Notes: generated by a model not told the origin, from the letters alone. Counted from the first letter of the stretch, positions 1-6,944 are shown. The stretch: DNA of 16,281 bases from an uncultured Collinsella sp. (GCA_934630385.1 CAKTWE010000039.1:1-16281); one strand, 5' to 3'. Numbers and translations: made by a program.

Positions 1-64
1 GGGGAGATGCCTTTCCCTCGCGCGACTCTGCGAAGCCGTGAGCGAGAGGGAAAGGCATCTCCCC
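1..64 (-). terminator. Large hairpin downstream of rubrerythrin, probable terminator
   Basis: Bases 1-19 and 46-64 are perfect reverse complements (a 19-bp stem with arm ends GGGGAGATGCC and GGCATCTCCCC) around a 26-nt loop. It begins about 30 nt after the rubrerythrin stop on the minus strand. Any U-tract would fall outside the window, so terminator function is inferred from position and stem strength. It could serve convergent transcripts from both sides. Confidence 0.6.
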
Positions 65-93
65 GCCCCGCGCCCCGCAACTAGCATCACGCG

Positions 94-633
94 CTAGTAG
101 TTCACCACCTGCTCCTCAAAGTACGCCTTGGGATGGTTGCACACCGGGCACACCTCGGGCGCCTCGGCGCCCACATGCAGGTGCCCGCAGTTCAGGCACT
201 TCCACACCTTTACGCCCTCGCGCTCAAACACTTCGCCCGACTCGATGCGCTCGACGAGCTTGTTGTAGCGCGCCTCGTGGGCCTTCTCGACGGCACCGAC
301 GCCACGGAACTTTGCGGCAATCTCGGCAAAGCCCTCTTCCTCGGCGGTCTTGGCAAACTCGTCGTACATCGTGGTCCACTCGTAGTTCTCGCCCGCGGCG
401 GCATCGCGCAGGTTGTCCAGAGTACCCGGAACGGCGCCGTCGTGCAGATACTTAAACCACAGCTTAGCGTGCTCGGACTCGTTGCCCGCGGTCTCGGCAA
501 AGATATTCGAGATCTGAACGTAGCCGTCCTTCTTGGCCTTGGATGCATAGTAGCGATACTTGGTATGCGCCTGCGACTCGCCGGCAAAAGCGGCCTCGAG
601 GTTCTTCTTGGTTTGGGAATTCTCAAAATCCAT
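94..633 (-). CDS. rbr: Rubrerythrin
   Basis: Non-haem iron peroxidase that reduces hydrogen peroxide in the cytoplasm of anaerobes, with electrons entering through a rubredoxin-like domain. The 179-residue protein has the usual length. The N-terminal ferritin-like four-helix domain (about 1-140) carries diiron ligands: E19 in FAGES, E52 and H55 in ESEH, E116 and H119 in EKAH. The C-terminal rubredoxin domain has two CxxC pairs (C146/C149 and C162/C165) in the order typical of classical rubrerythrin. The ATG at 633 is chosen because AAGGGAAG lies about 7 nt upstream; an in-frame ATG 21 nt further up lacks such a site. It lies downstream of the rrf2-mutY pair on the same strand after a 114-nt gap that holds its own candidate promoter. 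Family identity is certain; a role in oxygen and peroxide tolerance is family knowledge. Confidence 0.97.
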   Translation of the reverse strand: MDFENSQTKKNLEAAFAGESQAHTKYRYYASKAKKDGYVQISNIFAETAGNESEHAKLWFKYLHDGAVPGTLDNLRDAAAGENYEWTTMYDEFAKTAEEEGFAEIAAKFRGVGAVEKAHEARYNKLVERIESGEVFEREGVKVWKCLNCGHLHVGAEAPEVCPVCNHPKAYFEEQVVNY

Positions 634-707
634 AGGTGTACTTCCCTTCATCACATGCCGCCCGTAGGCTTCGAGCGGCTCTATCTTTAGGATGCCCCCA
701 TACCGAG

Positions 708-736
708 AATCTAAACCTTACAATCTCGTTCTTCAA
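708..736 (-). promoter_or_regulatory. Candidate rubrerythrin promoter
   Basis: On the minus strand, TTGAAG (731-736) and TAGATT (708-713) are separated by exactly 17 bp, each matching the sigma-70 consensus at four of six positions. The implied start leaves a leader of about 65-70 nt before the rubrerythrin ATG. I see no clear PerR-type palindrome. Confidence 0.4.
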
Positions 737-747
737 ATTCAAGCGAG

Positions 748-1653
748 CTAGACGCTTAGCCAGCGATTGCCCTCGGCGCGGCAGAACCCCTCGCGTTCCA
801 GGTCGGCAAGAATGCTTGCGACCAGCTCGCGCTCGACCGGCTCTCGACCGGCTGCCGCCTCCATCTCGTTCACGCCTGCAACGGCTTCATCGAGCGTAAT
901 ACCTGCCGGCTGCCCATCGCGCGCTGCCAGCAGCATGCGCACGATGTGGGCGCGCTTTTGACGACGCGAACCCTCAAACTTGGACTGGCGACTATAGCCC
1001 GCCGATCGCCTAGACGGATTGGGCAACGTCTTCTTAAGATACGCGCCATAATCCAGCAGCGCGTAATACCACGCGCGCGGCGTGTCGGCGTCGTCTTGAG
1101 GCGCAGCAAAGGGGGCAATCTCGTCCGCCGCCGCACCGGGGGCCGCCGGACAGGCGGCTTGAATCAGCGGCACCAGCTCGCGATCGGGAACGGCCGGCAC
1201 ATCGGGAAAGAAATGATGCAAAAAGACCGTGCGCACGTTGGTCTCCAGATACACGCCCGGAAGATCGAACGCGAACGACCGAATGCCCTGCGCCGTCGCC
1301 GGCCCAATACCGGGCAGGGCGACCAGATCGCGCGTCTCGCGCGGGAACTCCCCGCCCCAGTCCTCTACAAGCTGCTGTGCAGCCCTGTGAAGTGCCAGAG
1401 CACGACGGTTGTAGCCCATGCCCTGCCAAGCGTCCAAAACGTCCGAGGGTGCCGCCTGCGCAAGTGCCCGCACGGTCGGAAAGCGCTCGAGCCACGCCGG
1501 CATGCGTGTCTCCACGCGCGGCACCTGCGTCTGCTGCAGCATGACCTCGGAGAGCCAAATAATGTACGGGTCACGCGTACGTCGCCACGGAAGGTCGCGA
1601 TAGCGCAGGACCCCTTCCGATCGAATCATCGAACGAAAGGGGTCCTGAATCAT
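748..1653 (-). CDS. MutY-like HhH-GPD DNA glycosylase lacking the Fe-S cluster
   Basis: Base-excision repair glycosylase of the HhH-GPD superfamily, closest in motifs to adenine glycosylase MutY, which removes A opposite 8-oxoguanine. Visible motifs: WLSEVMLQQTQV at 33-44 with catalytic E36; GMGYNRRA at 78-85; helix-hairpin-helix LPGIGPATA at 113-121. The catalytic-Asp motif (LDGNV in E. coli) reads LETNV, so residue 137 is Glu. The four cluster cysteines expected after about residue 200 are absent: the whole protein has only C168 and C291. In their place is a basic PNPSRR...SRQSKFEGSRR stretch (211-231). At 301 residues it is shorter than E. coli MutY (350), and no NUDIX-like 8-oxoG recognition domain is apparent; a winged-helix-like tail (about 250-301) follows instead. 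The ATG at 1653 has AAGGAG 8 nt upstream. It starts 21 nt after the rrf2 stop, so the two are probably co-transcribed. Substrate specificity is uncertain. Confidence 0.85.
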   Translation of the reverse strand: MIQDPFRSMIRSEGVLRYRDLPWRRTRDPYIIWLSEVMLQQTQVPRVETRMPAWLERFPTVRALAQAAPSDVLDAWQGMGYNRRALALHRAAQQLVEDWGGEFPRETRDLVALPGIGPATAQGIRSFAFDLPGVYLETNVRTVFLHHFFPDVPAVPDRELVPLIQAACPAAPGAAADEIAPFAAPQDDADTPRAWYYALLDYGAYLKKTLPNPSRRSAGYSRQSKFEGSRRQKRAHIVRMLLAARDGQPAGITLDEAVAGVNEMEAAAGREPVERELVASILADLEREGFCRAEGNRWLSV

Positions 1654-1674
1654 ATCTATGCTCCTTATGCGGCG

Positions 1675-2160
1675 CTATTCCTCCCGGCAAGCATACGCAC
1701 AGGCAGCGTACTCGGGAAACGCATCGCGGTCGGCAAACTTGGGGTCGACGGCCGGGAACTGGCGATGAGCGACGATATCGCCCAGCGAAACGGAATCGAG
1801 GTAGTCGCGCATCAACGCTTGAGCTCCGGCCCACAGGGGATGATAGCAGCACGTGCCCATGCGTGCACAGTCGCCATCGGGCGCGGTGCAATCATTCATA
1901 ACCATAGGGCCCTGAACGGCCTCGACGACCTGACGAATGGTGACGTCGTCCGGGCTGACCTTAAGACGCATGCCGCCATGGACGCCACGCAGGCTCTCCA
2001 CGATGCCAGCCTGAACCAAGCCATGCTGAATCGAACGCGCAAACGAATAGGGCACGTTGACCTCTTCGGCGGCAGTGCGAACAGAAAGCAGCCGCTCCGG
2101 CTCCTCGGCAAGCATCGCAAGCATGCGAAGGGCATAGTCAGTCTTTCTCGATATGTCCAT
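1675..2160 (-). CDS. Rrf2 family transcriptional regulator
   Basis: DNA-binding regulator of the Rrf2 family (IscR, NsrR, CymR relatives). These commonly sense redox state, NO or Fe-S status through a cluster held by three cysteines. The 161-residue protein has the N-terminal winged helix typical of the family (MDISRKTDYALRMLAMLA, recognition region about 28-64 ending in the GVHGG wing). The cysteine patch is C91, C98 and C104/C105, matching the spacing of a cluster-binding Rrf2 protein. A second pair, C154 and C158 (CAYAC), lies in the C-terminal tail. The ATG at 2160 is preceded by AAAGGGG. It is the first gene of a short operon with the MutY-like glycosylase and lies upstream of rubrerythrin on the same strand, so a redox or iron signal is a reasonable inference. 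The actual ligand and targets cannot be read from sequence. Confidence 0.93.
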   Translation of the reverse strand: MDISRKTDYALRMLAMLAEEPERLLSVRTAAEEVNVPYSFARSIQHGLVQAGIVESLRGVHGGMRLKVSPDDVTIRQVVEAVQGPMVMNDCTAPDGDCARMGTCCYHPLWAGAQALMRDYLDSVSLGDIVAHRQFPAVDPKFADRDAFPEYAACAYACREE

Positions 2161-2320
2161 TTTTCCCCTTTCAAGGAATAGGAACAGCTCGAACGGGCTC
2201 CGGGGCCGAGCTTACGTCGAGACGCCAAACGAACGCCAGGACAGCCAAATAGCAAATCGGGTGTCCACTGGATGCCGAACCTGAAGTTGATTGCATCAAT
2301 ACCGGCCTACAGTGAAACTT

Positions 2321-2349
2321 AGTATAACCTAACCCCCTGTCCCATTAAA
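2321..2349 (-). promoter_or_regulatory. Candidate rrf2-mutY promoter with possible operator
   Basis: On the minus strand a strong -10 box TATACT (2321-2326) lies 17 bp from a weak -35 TTTAAT (2344-2349). The -35 box is inside a 13-mer, TGTCCCATTAAAC (2338-2350), that recurs at 2464-2476. Just upstream is a small inverted repeat, TTGT-GCA-ACAA (2356-2366). Apart from these, the 354-nt interval between rrf2 and tRNA-Asp (2161-2514) holds the tRNA terminator and an AT-rich patch (CATATATATC near 2390) and no convincing gene. Confidence 0.45.
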
Positions 2350-2477
2350 CAGGTGTTGTGCAACAAACGCCTTGTTTGAACATATATATCAGTTGGGCCC
2401 TGTTCGCGAATAGGAGATGAGATTTGGAGAGATGTGGTTTTAGATAGAAGGGATGTTGATCGATGTCCCATTAAACG

Positions 2478-2506
2478 CAAAAAGCCACGTCCGAAGACGT
2501 GGCTTT
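2478..2506 (-). terminator. Intrinsic terminator of tRNA-Asp
   Basis: A perfect 11-bp stem (2481-2491 with 2496-2506) closes a stable TTCG tetraloop on the minus strand and runs into a TTTTTGCG tail. It begins 9 nt after the encoded CCA of the tRNA. A classical rho-independent terminator. Confidence 0.93.
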
Positions 2507-2514
2507 AATTGCGT

Positions 2515-2592
<78 letters not shown>

Positions 2593-2638
2593 AGGCAGTC
2601 GTTCGCGTTTGTTTCCGCTCGCGTGCGCTGCGGGGATT

Positions 2639-2668
2639 AGTATACACAGAAGTTTGTCTGGCACGCAA
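2639..2668 (-). promoter_or_regulatory. tRNA-Asp promoter
   Basis: On the minus strand, TTGCGT (2663-2668) and TATACT (2639-2644) are separated by 18 bp, with an AT-rich A/T tract just upstream (about 2671-2690) that resembles an UP element. Transcription would start near 2632, about 40 nt before the mature tRNA 5' end. Confidence 0.65.
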
Positions 2669-2701
2669 CAACTTTTTTGAAAAAATTTTTGGTGCCCCTC
2701 C

Positions 2702-2844
2702 GGGAGGGTTTCCGGGGCTGAGGGCGGGGGTTAAGTTTGCTGCTCTACAGTCCTGCGCAAGACGGAAAGCACATTAAGTGCTTTCCTTTGCGTGCGGAAC
2801 TCGCGACAAACTTAACCCCCGCCCTCAGCCCCGGAAACCCTCCC
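2702..2844. repeat. 143-bp fold-back element with perfect 38-bp inverted repeat
   Basis: Bases 2702-2739 and 2807-2844 are perfect reverse complements over 38 bp (arm ends GGGAGGGTTTCC and GGAAACCCTCCC). The 67-nt interior contains a second perfect hairpin, GGAAAGCAC/GTGCTTTCC around ATTAA (2764-2786), and further outside it CGCAA/TTGCG pairs. The whole element can therefore fold as one long rod on either strand. A competing palindrome, CCCTCC-G-GGAGGG (2696-2708), overlaps the left edge. No ORF fits it. It may be a non-autonomous mobile repeat, a strong bidirectional transcription barrier, or a structured RNA. Confidence 0.85.
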
Positions 2845-2962
2845 TGCCGTCACATTATTCAACCAGTTTTGCGGGCGTGCGCCGCTGCGCGGCTAGCCCG
2901 CGTGCTCCTCGGCGGGGTTGGTCTGATGGATCTTGCTGAACTTCCACCTTTGGCTCAAATGG
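2845..2962. other. Intergenic DNA with a GC-rich hairpin
   Basis: This is part of the 408-nt gene-free interval between tRNA-Asp and the metallophosphoesterase. The only structure I see is a two-tier hairpin: GCGGGC (2871-2876) with GCCCGC (2896-2901), enclosing GCCGC/GCGGC (2881-2885, 2889-2893). No convincing gene or promoter is visible. Confidence 0.4.
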
Positions 2963-2993
2963 AAACGGGAGACGCATCTGCATCCCCGTTTTT
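2963..2993. terminator. Probable bidirectional terminator after the metallophosphoesterase
   Basis: AAACGGG (2963-2969) pairs with CCCGTTT (2985-2991). The plus strand ends in a TTTTT run. On the minus strand the hairpin lies 8 nt after the metallophosphoesterase stop but has a poorer U-tract. It most likely ends that gene, and could also stop plus-strand transcription. Confidence 0.55.
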
Positions 2994-3000
2994 GTTGCGG

Positions 3001-3468
3001 TTAGTCTAGGTCAATAAATTTGGTGCTGAGGATCTTGCCGTCCTTGACGAGCATTCTGGCCATGGTGGGGCCTCGGGTGCCTCTGGGGTAGCTAGCACTG
3101 CCGGGGTTGAGGACTAGGCAGTGGCCTACTTGAGCTTCTTTGGTTACGTGGGTGTGGCCGTTGATGGCTACGTCTACGGATCCCACGGGGAGGTCTTCGC
3201 GGTAGTGGGCTACGGCGAATTTGAGTCCTTCGTAGGTGAAGAAGGCCAATCGATCCACGTCGGGCCCGTAATCGCGGTAGTAGTCGTTGTTGCCCAGCAC
3301 GGCTCGCACGGGAGCGATAGTGCACAGGTGCTCATAGTCCATCTCGGACGTTAGGTCTCCCGCGTGGATGATCAGATCTGCGCCCTCTAGCTCGTCCAAG
3401 AGCGCGGGAGAAAGATAGCCGTGGGTGTCCGAGATGATGTCGATGCGCTTGGCGTCTGCACTGTTCAT
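3001..3468 (-). CDS. YfcE/MJ0936-type metallophosphoesterase
   Basis: Small cytoplasmic calcineurin-like phosphodiesterase with a two-metal centre; relatives hydrolyse phosphodiesters in vitro and physiological substrates are mostly unknown. The 155-residue length is normal. All metal-ligand motifs are present in order: D14 and H16 (DTHG), D38 (AGDLT), N61 (GNND), H88 (AHYRED), then H105 and H107 (GHTH). LNPGS near the C terminus is also typical of the group. There is no signal peptide or membrane segment. The ATG at 3468 has AAAGGG 6 nt upstream. The gene lies only 45 nt beyond the end of the upstream regulator's terminator, and no strong promoter of its own is visible, so partial read-through is possible. 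Family is certain; substrate cannot be assigned. Confidence 0.92.
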   Translation of the reverse strand: MNSADAKRIDIISDTHGYLSPALLDELEGADLIIHAGDLTSEMDYEHLCTIAPVRAVLGNNDYYRDYGPDVDRLAFFTYEGLKFAVAHYREDLPVGSVDVAINGHTHVTKEAQVGHCLVLNPGSASYPRGTRGPTMARMLVKDGKILSTKFIDLD

Positions 3469-3513
3469 GGGATCCCTTTCGCAAAACCGGTTCGATATCC
3501 AACATCTACATAC

Positions 3514-3564
3514 AAAAAGGCCCCACGGCTCCGCAGACTTTTTTGGTCTACAGGGCTGCGGGGC
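3514..3564 (-). terminator. Intrinsic terminator after the first LytTR regulator
   Basis: On the minus strand, GCCCCGCAG...TAGAC pairs with GTCTGCGG...GGGGC around an A-rich loop (AAAAAA), with bulges, followed by a CTTTTTG tract. It starts 8 nt after the regulator stop codon. Confidence 0.85.
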
Positions 3565-3571
3565 AAATGTT

Positions 3572-4288
3572 CTACAGGCTTAGGGCCTTCTTGAGCGGCA
3601 CGACGCGACGGCGCGAAACCGGCACGCGCTCGTCAACGCCGGTAATGCCCAGCTGGATGGCGCCCGAGGGCACCGTCTCCACATCCGTGACGCACGCCAA
3701 GTTCACGATGTAGCGGCGATGCACGCGGAAGAAGCCAAAATCGCACAGCTTGGCCTCGAACTGTGCCAACGACGTCGTCGATAGAAAACGATCGTCGATG
3801 GTGTAGATACAGGAGTAATCGTCCTTGGCCATGATAAAGCGGATATCATCCACGGGGATGAGCACCTTGCGGCCGCCCTTTTCCACCGGGATGCGCTCGA
3901 TGGTCACCTTGCTGTCGGTAACGGGCTTGCTGCGCTGTATAACCTTCTCGATGGCGCGATCAAGACGCGCCTCCTCGACAGGTTTCATCAGATAGTCGAC
4001 AGCATCGACATCAAACGCCTCGACCGCATGGTCGCTATAGGCAGTCACAAAAACAATCGCCGGCGGGTTTTTGAGCTTATGCAGCGCCTCTGCAAGCTGC
4101 AGACCCGATGCGCCGGGCATCGAGATGTCGAGAAACACGACATCGACCCGACTTTCCATAAGCATCTCGATGGCGGAGCGAACGCTCGACGCCTCTGTGA
4201 TCGTGCCGATCTTGCCCGTCTGCTCGAGCAAGAATCGAAGCTCCGAACGAGCCGGCGCCTCATCATCCACAATCATCGCACGCAGCAT
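3572..4288 (-). CDS. LytTR-family response regulator (system 1)
   Basis: Response regulator: an N-terminal receiver domain (about 1-120) joined to a C-terminal LytTR DNA-binding domain (about 138-236). Receiver residues are intact: acidic pair D8/D9, phosphoacceptor D54 (FLDISMPG), T82 and K102 (MKP). The LytTR part contains the FRVHRRYIVNL strand (187-197) and a terminal VSRRR motif. LytTR proteins bind direct repeats upstream of cell-wall, virulence or transporter genes. At 238 residues it has the normal length. The ATG at 4288 was chosen over a TTG 24 nt upstream because GAAAGG precedes it at a usable distance and the receiver starts there (MLRAMIVDDE). It follows the kinase gene at 4361-5704 after 72 nt that contain a hairpin, and ends in a strong terminator, making it the last gene of the glycosyltransferase-kinase-regulator operon. 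Targets are unknown. Confidence 0.95.
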   Translation of the reverse strand: MLRAMIVDDEAPARSELRFLLEQTGKIGTITEASSVRSAIEMLMESRVDVVFLDISMPGASGLQLAEALHKLKNPPAIVFVTAYSDHAVEAFDVDAVDYLMKPVEEARLDRAIEKVIQRSKPVTDSKVTIERIPVEKGGRKVLIPVDDIRFIMAKDDYSCIYTIDDRFLSTTSLAQFEAKLCDFGFFRVHRRYIVNLACVTDVETVPSGAIQLGITGVDERVPVSRRRVVPLKKALSL

Positions 4289-4313
4289 AGGGATAAAACC
4301 TTTCGTCAACAAT

Positions 4314-4351
4314 CTACGCCGGGCATCCGCCGCAAGGCGTTGAACCCGTAG
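4314..4351 (-). promoter_or_regulatory. Intercistronic hairpin between kinase 1 and regulator 1
   Basis: On the minus strand CTACGGG pairs with CCCGgCGTAG, enclosing a small GCC/GGC stem. It lies 9 nt after the kinase stop and about 25 nt before the regulator ATG. It lacks a downstream U-tract, so it is more likely an mRNA-processing or stability element than a terminator. Confidence 0.4.
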
Positions 4352-4360
4352 CCTTTTATT

Positions 4361-5704
4361 TTACTCTTGAATGTCAAAGATACTCTCTGACAAATCAAGA
4401 TGCAGGAGCACCTTCGTGCCCTTGCCCGGCGCCGATTCGACGCGCGTATAGGAATGCGGTCCATAAAAGCGATGGATGCGCTCCGAAATGTTGTGCATGG
4501 CCACGCCGGCACCGCCGCCCTGCGGGGAGCTGGCGTCGGGACGGGCAGAGCGCTCATCAAACAGCCTGGCGGCGGTGCCCTCGTCCATGCCCACGCCGTT
4601 ATCGGCAACGGCGATTAGAATCGCGTCTTCGCCATCATCGTCCACCGTGACGTCAATCTTGAGCGCCCCATCGTCACCCATGCCGTGACGCACAGCGTTT
4701 TCGACAATCGGCTGAATTACAAAAGCTGGCACCAGCGTGTCCTCGACATCCTCCGACACATGGAAGGTCGCCAGCACACGGTCCTCGCCAAAGCGCGCCT
4801 TCTCAAAGGTGAGGTAGCGCTTGGTCTGGGCGACCTCACGCGAAACCGGAATCAGCGAACCCGAGTTGTCGAGCGTGGCGCGGTAGAACGACGAGAACTC
4901 ACGCAGCAGCTCGCGGGCGCGCAGCGGATCGGTGCGCGTAAAAGACGCAATGGTGTTGAGCGTGTTGAACAGAAAATGCGGATTGATCTGGGCCTGCAGC
5001 GCGCGCACCTCGGCGCGAGCCGTAAGCTCCTTTTGCACCTCGAGCTCGTGGATGGCAAGCTGCGTGGACAAGATTTCGGCAAAGCCGGAGGCCAGAGCGT
5101 ACTGGGTGCGGTCGACGGCGCGCGGCGTGCGATAGTAGAACTTGAGTGTGCCGACGGTACGGTCGCCCACCTTAATAGGTGCGATGATGCCGGCGGGGAC
5201 CTGATTGTGCGAGCCGTCCGAACCCACCACGTCGACCACACGGTTGAACGACTGCACGATGCCGTGTTCGATCACGTAGCGCGTGGCAAGCGTATGGATG
5301 GGTGCATCGGGCGGGAGCTTTTCCTCAAACTCGCCCGCACAGGCCAACACGTTTTTCTCGTCGGTGATTGCCACCGTCATGGCGCGCGTCTCGGGCAGAA
5401 TGCGACGGCACACCAGCAACGCCGACTCCTGCGTCAAGCCGCCTTTGATGTCCTCGAGCATGGCAGAGGCCACCGAGAGCGTCTCCTCGGTGTACTGCGA
5501 GCGCACCGAATCGGGATTAAGCGTCAAAAAGATAAAGATACACAGAAAGATGCAGAGCAGGGCACAGGCGACAACCGTCGCAATGGGTTCGATTCCGGTC
5601 GCCAGCGCAAAGATGAAGTAGGCCATCACGCAGATGGCACAGAACACGGCAACGATGCGGAAGAACGAAATTGAGCTGTCGCGCCCGTCACGGCGGTCGG
5701 CCAT
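4361..5704 (-). CDS. LytS-like sensor histidine kinase, 2 TM plus GAF (system 1)
   Basis: Membrane sensor kinase of the His_kinase/LytS family. Two hydrophobic segments (about 13-36 and 40-62) form a short hairpin anchor. A GAF-like sensory region (about 75-218), predicted cytoplasmic, follows. The dimerisation/phosphoacceptor segment is INPHFLFNTLN with H243. The ATPase domain has N336 (QPIVENAVRHG), DNGVGM (368-373) and a late GGGAGVAMHN glycine box. It lacks the multi-helix 5TM-LYT sensor domain of classical LytS, so the signal probably acts on the GAF domain inside the cell. The start is fixed by coupling: its ATG shares one base with the glycosyltransferase stop (TAATG at 5702-5706), with GGAGGGGAAG just upstream. 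The partner is the LytTR regulator at 3572-4288. The ligand is unknown. Confidence 0.94.
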   Translation of the reverse strand: MADRRDGRDSSISFFRIVAVFCAICVMAYFIFALATGIEPIATVVACALLCIFLCIFIFLTLNPDSVRSQYTEETLSVASAMLEDIKGGLTQESALLVCRRILPETRAMTVAITDEKNVLACAGEFEEKLPPDAPIHTLATRYVIEHGIVQSFNRVVDVVGSDGSHNQVPAGIIAPIKVGDRTVGTLKFYYRTPRAVDRTQYALASGFAEILSTQLAIHELEVQKELTARAEVRALQAQINPHFLFNTLNTIASFTRTDPLRARELLREFSSFYRATLDNSGSLIPVSREVAQTKRYLTFEKARFGEDRVLATFHVSEDVEDTLVPAFVIQPIVENAVRHGMGDDGALKIDVTVDDDGEDAILIAVADNGVGMDEGTAARLFDERSARPDASSPQGGGAGVAMHNISERIHRFYGPHSYTRVESAPGKGTKVLLHLDLSESIFDIQE

Positions 5705-6888
5705 TACTTCCCCTCCAGAATGTCGATCAGTTGGGCGTCACGCCAAAGCCCGTCCATAATCTTGGGCCAGAAGCTCTGGAAACGCAGATAACTCGCAGCG
5801 TTTTGGCGCGCATATGCCTGGGCCTCGGCAATACCGTGACGCCAGATATGCAGGTAGCCTTCGTGCTCGCGGGTAAACATGCTGCGCACCATAGCGGTCT
5901 TGCGCACGCGATCGTCGAGCTCGCGCGAAATCCACGGACCCGGATAGGGCATGAGCGACGCGGCCGTAACGGGAATGAGCTCCTGTTGGTGCGCGGCAAA
6001 CGTCAGCTTGGCCCGCTCGTAGTACCAGCGGTACACGTCCTGCATAAAGCGCGGCGAGCGTTTCTCGGACTCGGGCGGCAGATGACGTACGGTCCACTCG
6101 TTGTCGAACCAGACGTCGTAGCCAAACATGCGCATGTTAAAGAGATAGTCCAGGTCCTCGCCGCGGGTAATAAACGGGTCGAATGCCACACGGGTAAACG
6201 CGCGGGCATGCAGGGCCATAAGGCCGCCGCACACGTAATTGGAGCGTGAGATGCGGGTACCCGAGAGCGCCTTTTTCATCCAACGGTTGAACTCGATGCG
6301 CTTGGTCCACCACCGATGGCAAATGCCAACTTTGTCGGTGGGGGCAAGCGGCGATCCATCGCGGTCGTAGAAATAACCACTCTTGACCAGAATCGGCAGG
6401 CCCTGGCGCGTCTGCTGCCCCAGCGCATACGTCGCTCGCTTCATAAAGTCGGCATCGATGACGGTCTCATCGTCGTCGACGAAGATGACGGCATCGTGGC
6501 CCAGCACGGCGGCACAGGCCAGCCCCATGTTGCGGATGGCACCATAGCCACGAAGGCTCACACACTCGCCTGAGCCCTTGGGTGCAATCTGCGCCACGCG
6601 GTCCGCGATGCGCGACGCCTCGATATTGGTAACGACGGTCACGTTGAGCGTAGGGTGCGCGTCAACGATCTCGCGCACGCGCTCTGATACGTCGGCCGTA
6701 ACGGACGCCGGACAAACCACCAGCAAGATAATGCGCGGGATGTCGCGCACCTGCTCCAGCGAACCCAGGCAGCGGTCGAGCTCGGGGTTGGCGGCGTTGA
6801 GCTTTGTCGAATGGTCATAGGTCCCGGGGGCATTTGCACAGGCATCATCGCCCGCCCAATACGTTGGAATCACCACCGTGGCATTCAT
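5704..6888 (-). CDS. GT-A fold (family 2-like) glycosyltransferase
   Basis: Predicted soluble, cytoplasmic glycosyltransferase that would transfer a sugar from a nucleotide donor. The N terminus (MNATVVIPTYW) is the typical first strand of family 2 enzymes. DDD at 138-140 (FVDDDETV) is the metal/nucleotide-binding DxD. RGEDLDYLF (242-250) supplies the acidic catalytic position, and H269 lies in RHLPPES. A helical C-terminal extension (about 280-394) has no transmembrane segment. At 394 residues it is longer than minimal family 2 proteins. The ATG at 6888 has AAGGAGG 7 nt upstream. It is the first gene of an operon whose next gene, a sensor kinase, overlaps its stop by one base. No other polysaccharide or cell-wall gene is nearby, so donor and acceptor cannot be named. 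Tight coupling suggests that glycan synthesis and signalling are connected, but that is inference. Confidence 0.85.
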   Translation of the reverse strand: MNATVVIPTYWAGDDACANAPGTYDHSTKLNAANPELDRCLGSLEQVRDIPRIILLVVCPASVTADVSERVREIVDAHPTLNVTVVTNIEASRIADRVAQIAPKGSGECVSLRGYGAIRNMGLACAAVLGHDAVIFVDDDETVIDADFMKRATYALGQQTRQGLPILVKSGYFYDRDGSPLAPTDKVGICHRWWTKRIEFNRWMKKALSGTRISRSNYVCGGLMALHARAFTRVAFDPFITRGEDLDYLFNMRMFGYDVWFDNEWTVRHLPPESEKRSPRFMQDVYRWYYERAKLTFAAHQQELIPVTAASLMPYPGPWISRELDDRVRKTAMVRSMFTREHEGYLHIWRHGIAEAQAYARQNAASYLRFQSFWPKIMDGLWRDAQLIDILEGK

Positions 6889-6908
6889 GCCTTGCCCTCC
6901 TTACAACA

Positions 6909-6944
6909 CAAAAACGGGGCGCCGCCAAACACAGGCGGCGCCCC
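6909..6944 (-). terminator. Intrinsic terminator between MFS gene and glycosyltransferase operon
   Basis: A perfect 11-bp stem, GGGGCGCCGCC with GGCGGCGCCCC (6916-6926, 6934-6944), has a 7-nt loop. On the minus strand it is followed by GTTTTTGTG. It lies 115 nt after the MFS stop and about 20 nt before the glycosyltransferase ATG. It probably ends the MFS transcript, and it must be passed by any transcript of the next operon that starts upstream of it. Confidence 0.9.

Noticed and set aside
2702-2844. Integron attC site (GTTAAGT and ACTTAAC words in the arms)
   Set aside because: The words fit GTTRRRY and RYYYAAC, but they occur in the opposite order and inside the stem rather than at the ends of an attC site, and there is no integrase or cassette nearby.
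4685-5674. Plus-strand open frame of 329 codons opposite kinase 1
   Set aside because: Antisense shadow; its product is Arg/Gly/His-rich with no recognisable domain, while the minus strand encodes a complete kinase.
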